In this document: positions 11,194-11,421 of the stretch, one piece after another
How positions within the stretch are numbered: position 1 is the stretch's first letter
How the letters are laid out: each line of letters begins with the position of its first letter
Origin: Oscillospiraceae bacterium
GTDB lineage: Bacteria > Bacillota > Clostridia > Oscillospirales > Ruminococcaceae
DNA length: 11,421 nucleotides
NCBI GenBank assembly: GCA_029068025.1
Contig: JAIEDJ010000257.1
Span: 1 to 11,421 of the forward strand
Direction of reading: 5' to 3'
The notes under the pieces: generated by a model
What the model was told of the DNA's origin: nothing
Databases searched by the model: none
The model's input: only the letters and a program-made list of their open reading frames with translations
Position numbers and translations under genes: made by a program

Positions 11194-11421
11194 ATGTACG
11201 CAGTAATCGAGACAGGTGGAAAGCAGTACCAGGTCAAAGAGGGCGACGTTATTTACGTTGAGAAGCTCGAGGGCGAGGGCGACTACACATTCGACAAGGT
11301 AATTATGGTAGGCAAGGACGACGGCAATGTAAGCGTCGGCGCGCCTTATGTAAGCGGAGCTTCCGTTAAGGCAACGCTCCTTAAGAACGGCAAGGCTAAG
11401 AAGATCACCGTTTTCACTTAC
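11194..11421 (+). CDS. rplU: 50S ribosomal protein L21, N-terminal part (runs off window)
   Basis: The first 76 residues of ribosomal protein L21, a 23S-binding protein of the large subunit of about 100 residues. The N-terminus MYAVIETGGKQYQVKEGDVI is diagnostic, followed by VEKLEGEGDYTFDKVIMVG and SVGAPYVSGASVKATLL. AGAGG lies 8 nt before the ATG at 11194. In Firmicutes the next genes are usually a cysteine protease Prp (ysxB) and rpmA, which lie outside this window. Codon use is strongly biased, as for highly expressed genes. The gene is cut by the window edge, not broken. Confidence 0.98.
   Translation, partial: MYAVIETGGKQYQVKEGDVIYVEKLEGEGDYTFDKVIMVGKDDGNVSVGAPYVSGASVKATLLKNGKAKKITVFTY

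Overview
The window suggests a Gram-positive anaerobe of the Oscillospiraceae/Ruminococcus kind. The grounds are a C-terminal type I dockerin on a secreted protein, Firmicutes-type genes (a MazF close to Bacillus NdoA, a YfmF/YfmH pair beside lgt, a Bce-type response regulator), strong purine-rich Shine-Dalgarno sequences, and consensus sigma-A promoters in AT-rich gaps between genes of roughly 50% GC. This is inference from the sequence; no database was searched.

Layout. Bases 1-579 (+) are the 3' end of a dockerin-bearing secreted protein. It converges through a strong hairpin on a two-gene minus-strand operon: dgt (dNTP triphosphohydrolase) followed 4 nt later by an orphan OmpR/BceR-type response regulator. 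Upstream of dgt is a separate minus-strand unit of about 148 nt with its own promoter, a closed multi-hairpin fold and an intrinsic terminator, which looks like an unrecognised structured RNA. Its promoter sits over the 3' end of a small AT-rich PBECR2-like nuclease gene. Divergent from that gene is a mazF toxin with no visible antitoxin.

Bases 3887-10627 are read leftward: a voltage-gated-type K+ channel, a long repeat-filled gap, a small basic protein, yfmF, yfmH, lgt, a second repeat-filled gap, folD and a small membrane protein. The run from the basic protein to lgt is tightly spaced (12 nt, then two 4-nt ATGA overlaps) and looks like one operon. YfmF/YfmH are an inactive/active M16 protease-like pair. 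yfmF has no canonical start codon at its expected N-terminus; AUU appears to serve. Lgt carries a long acidic tail made of 10-residue repeats.

The two gaps share a repeat family: three elements of about 110-130 bp with the same 10-bp terminal inverted repeats and internal hairpins, two of which show compensating base changes. They are flanked by copies of GTTGATCTTGGC spaced 39-41 bp apart. In two cases the element ends right at the Shine-Dalgarno of the next gene.

The right end holds a second candidate small RNA (minus, about 113 nt) with a perfect consensus promoter and a strong terminator. It carries two stretches identical to parts of the 16S rRNA 3' tail (AUCACCUCC and CUCCUUUCU), so it could bind Shine-Dalgarno sequences. 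After an AT-rich spacer come a consensus promoter, an L21-type leader and the start of rplU (+), cut by the window edge. The two RNAs, the repeat family and the AUU start are the most interesting observations.
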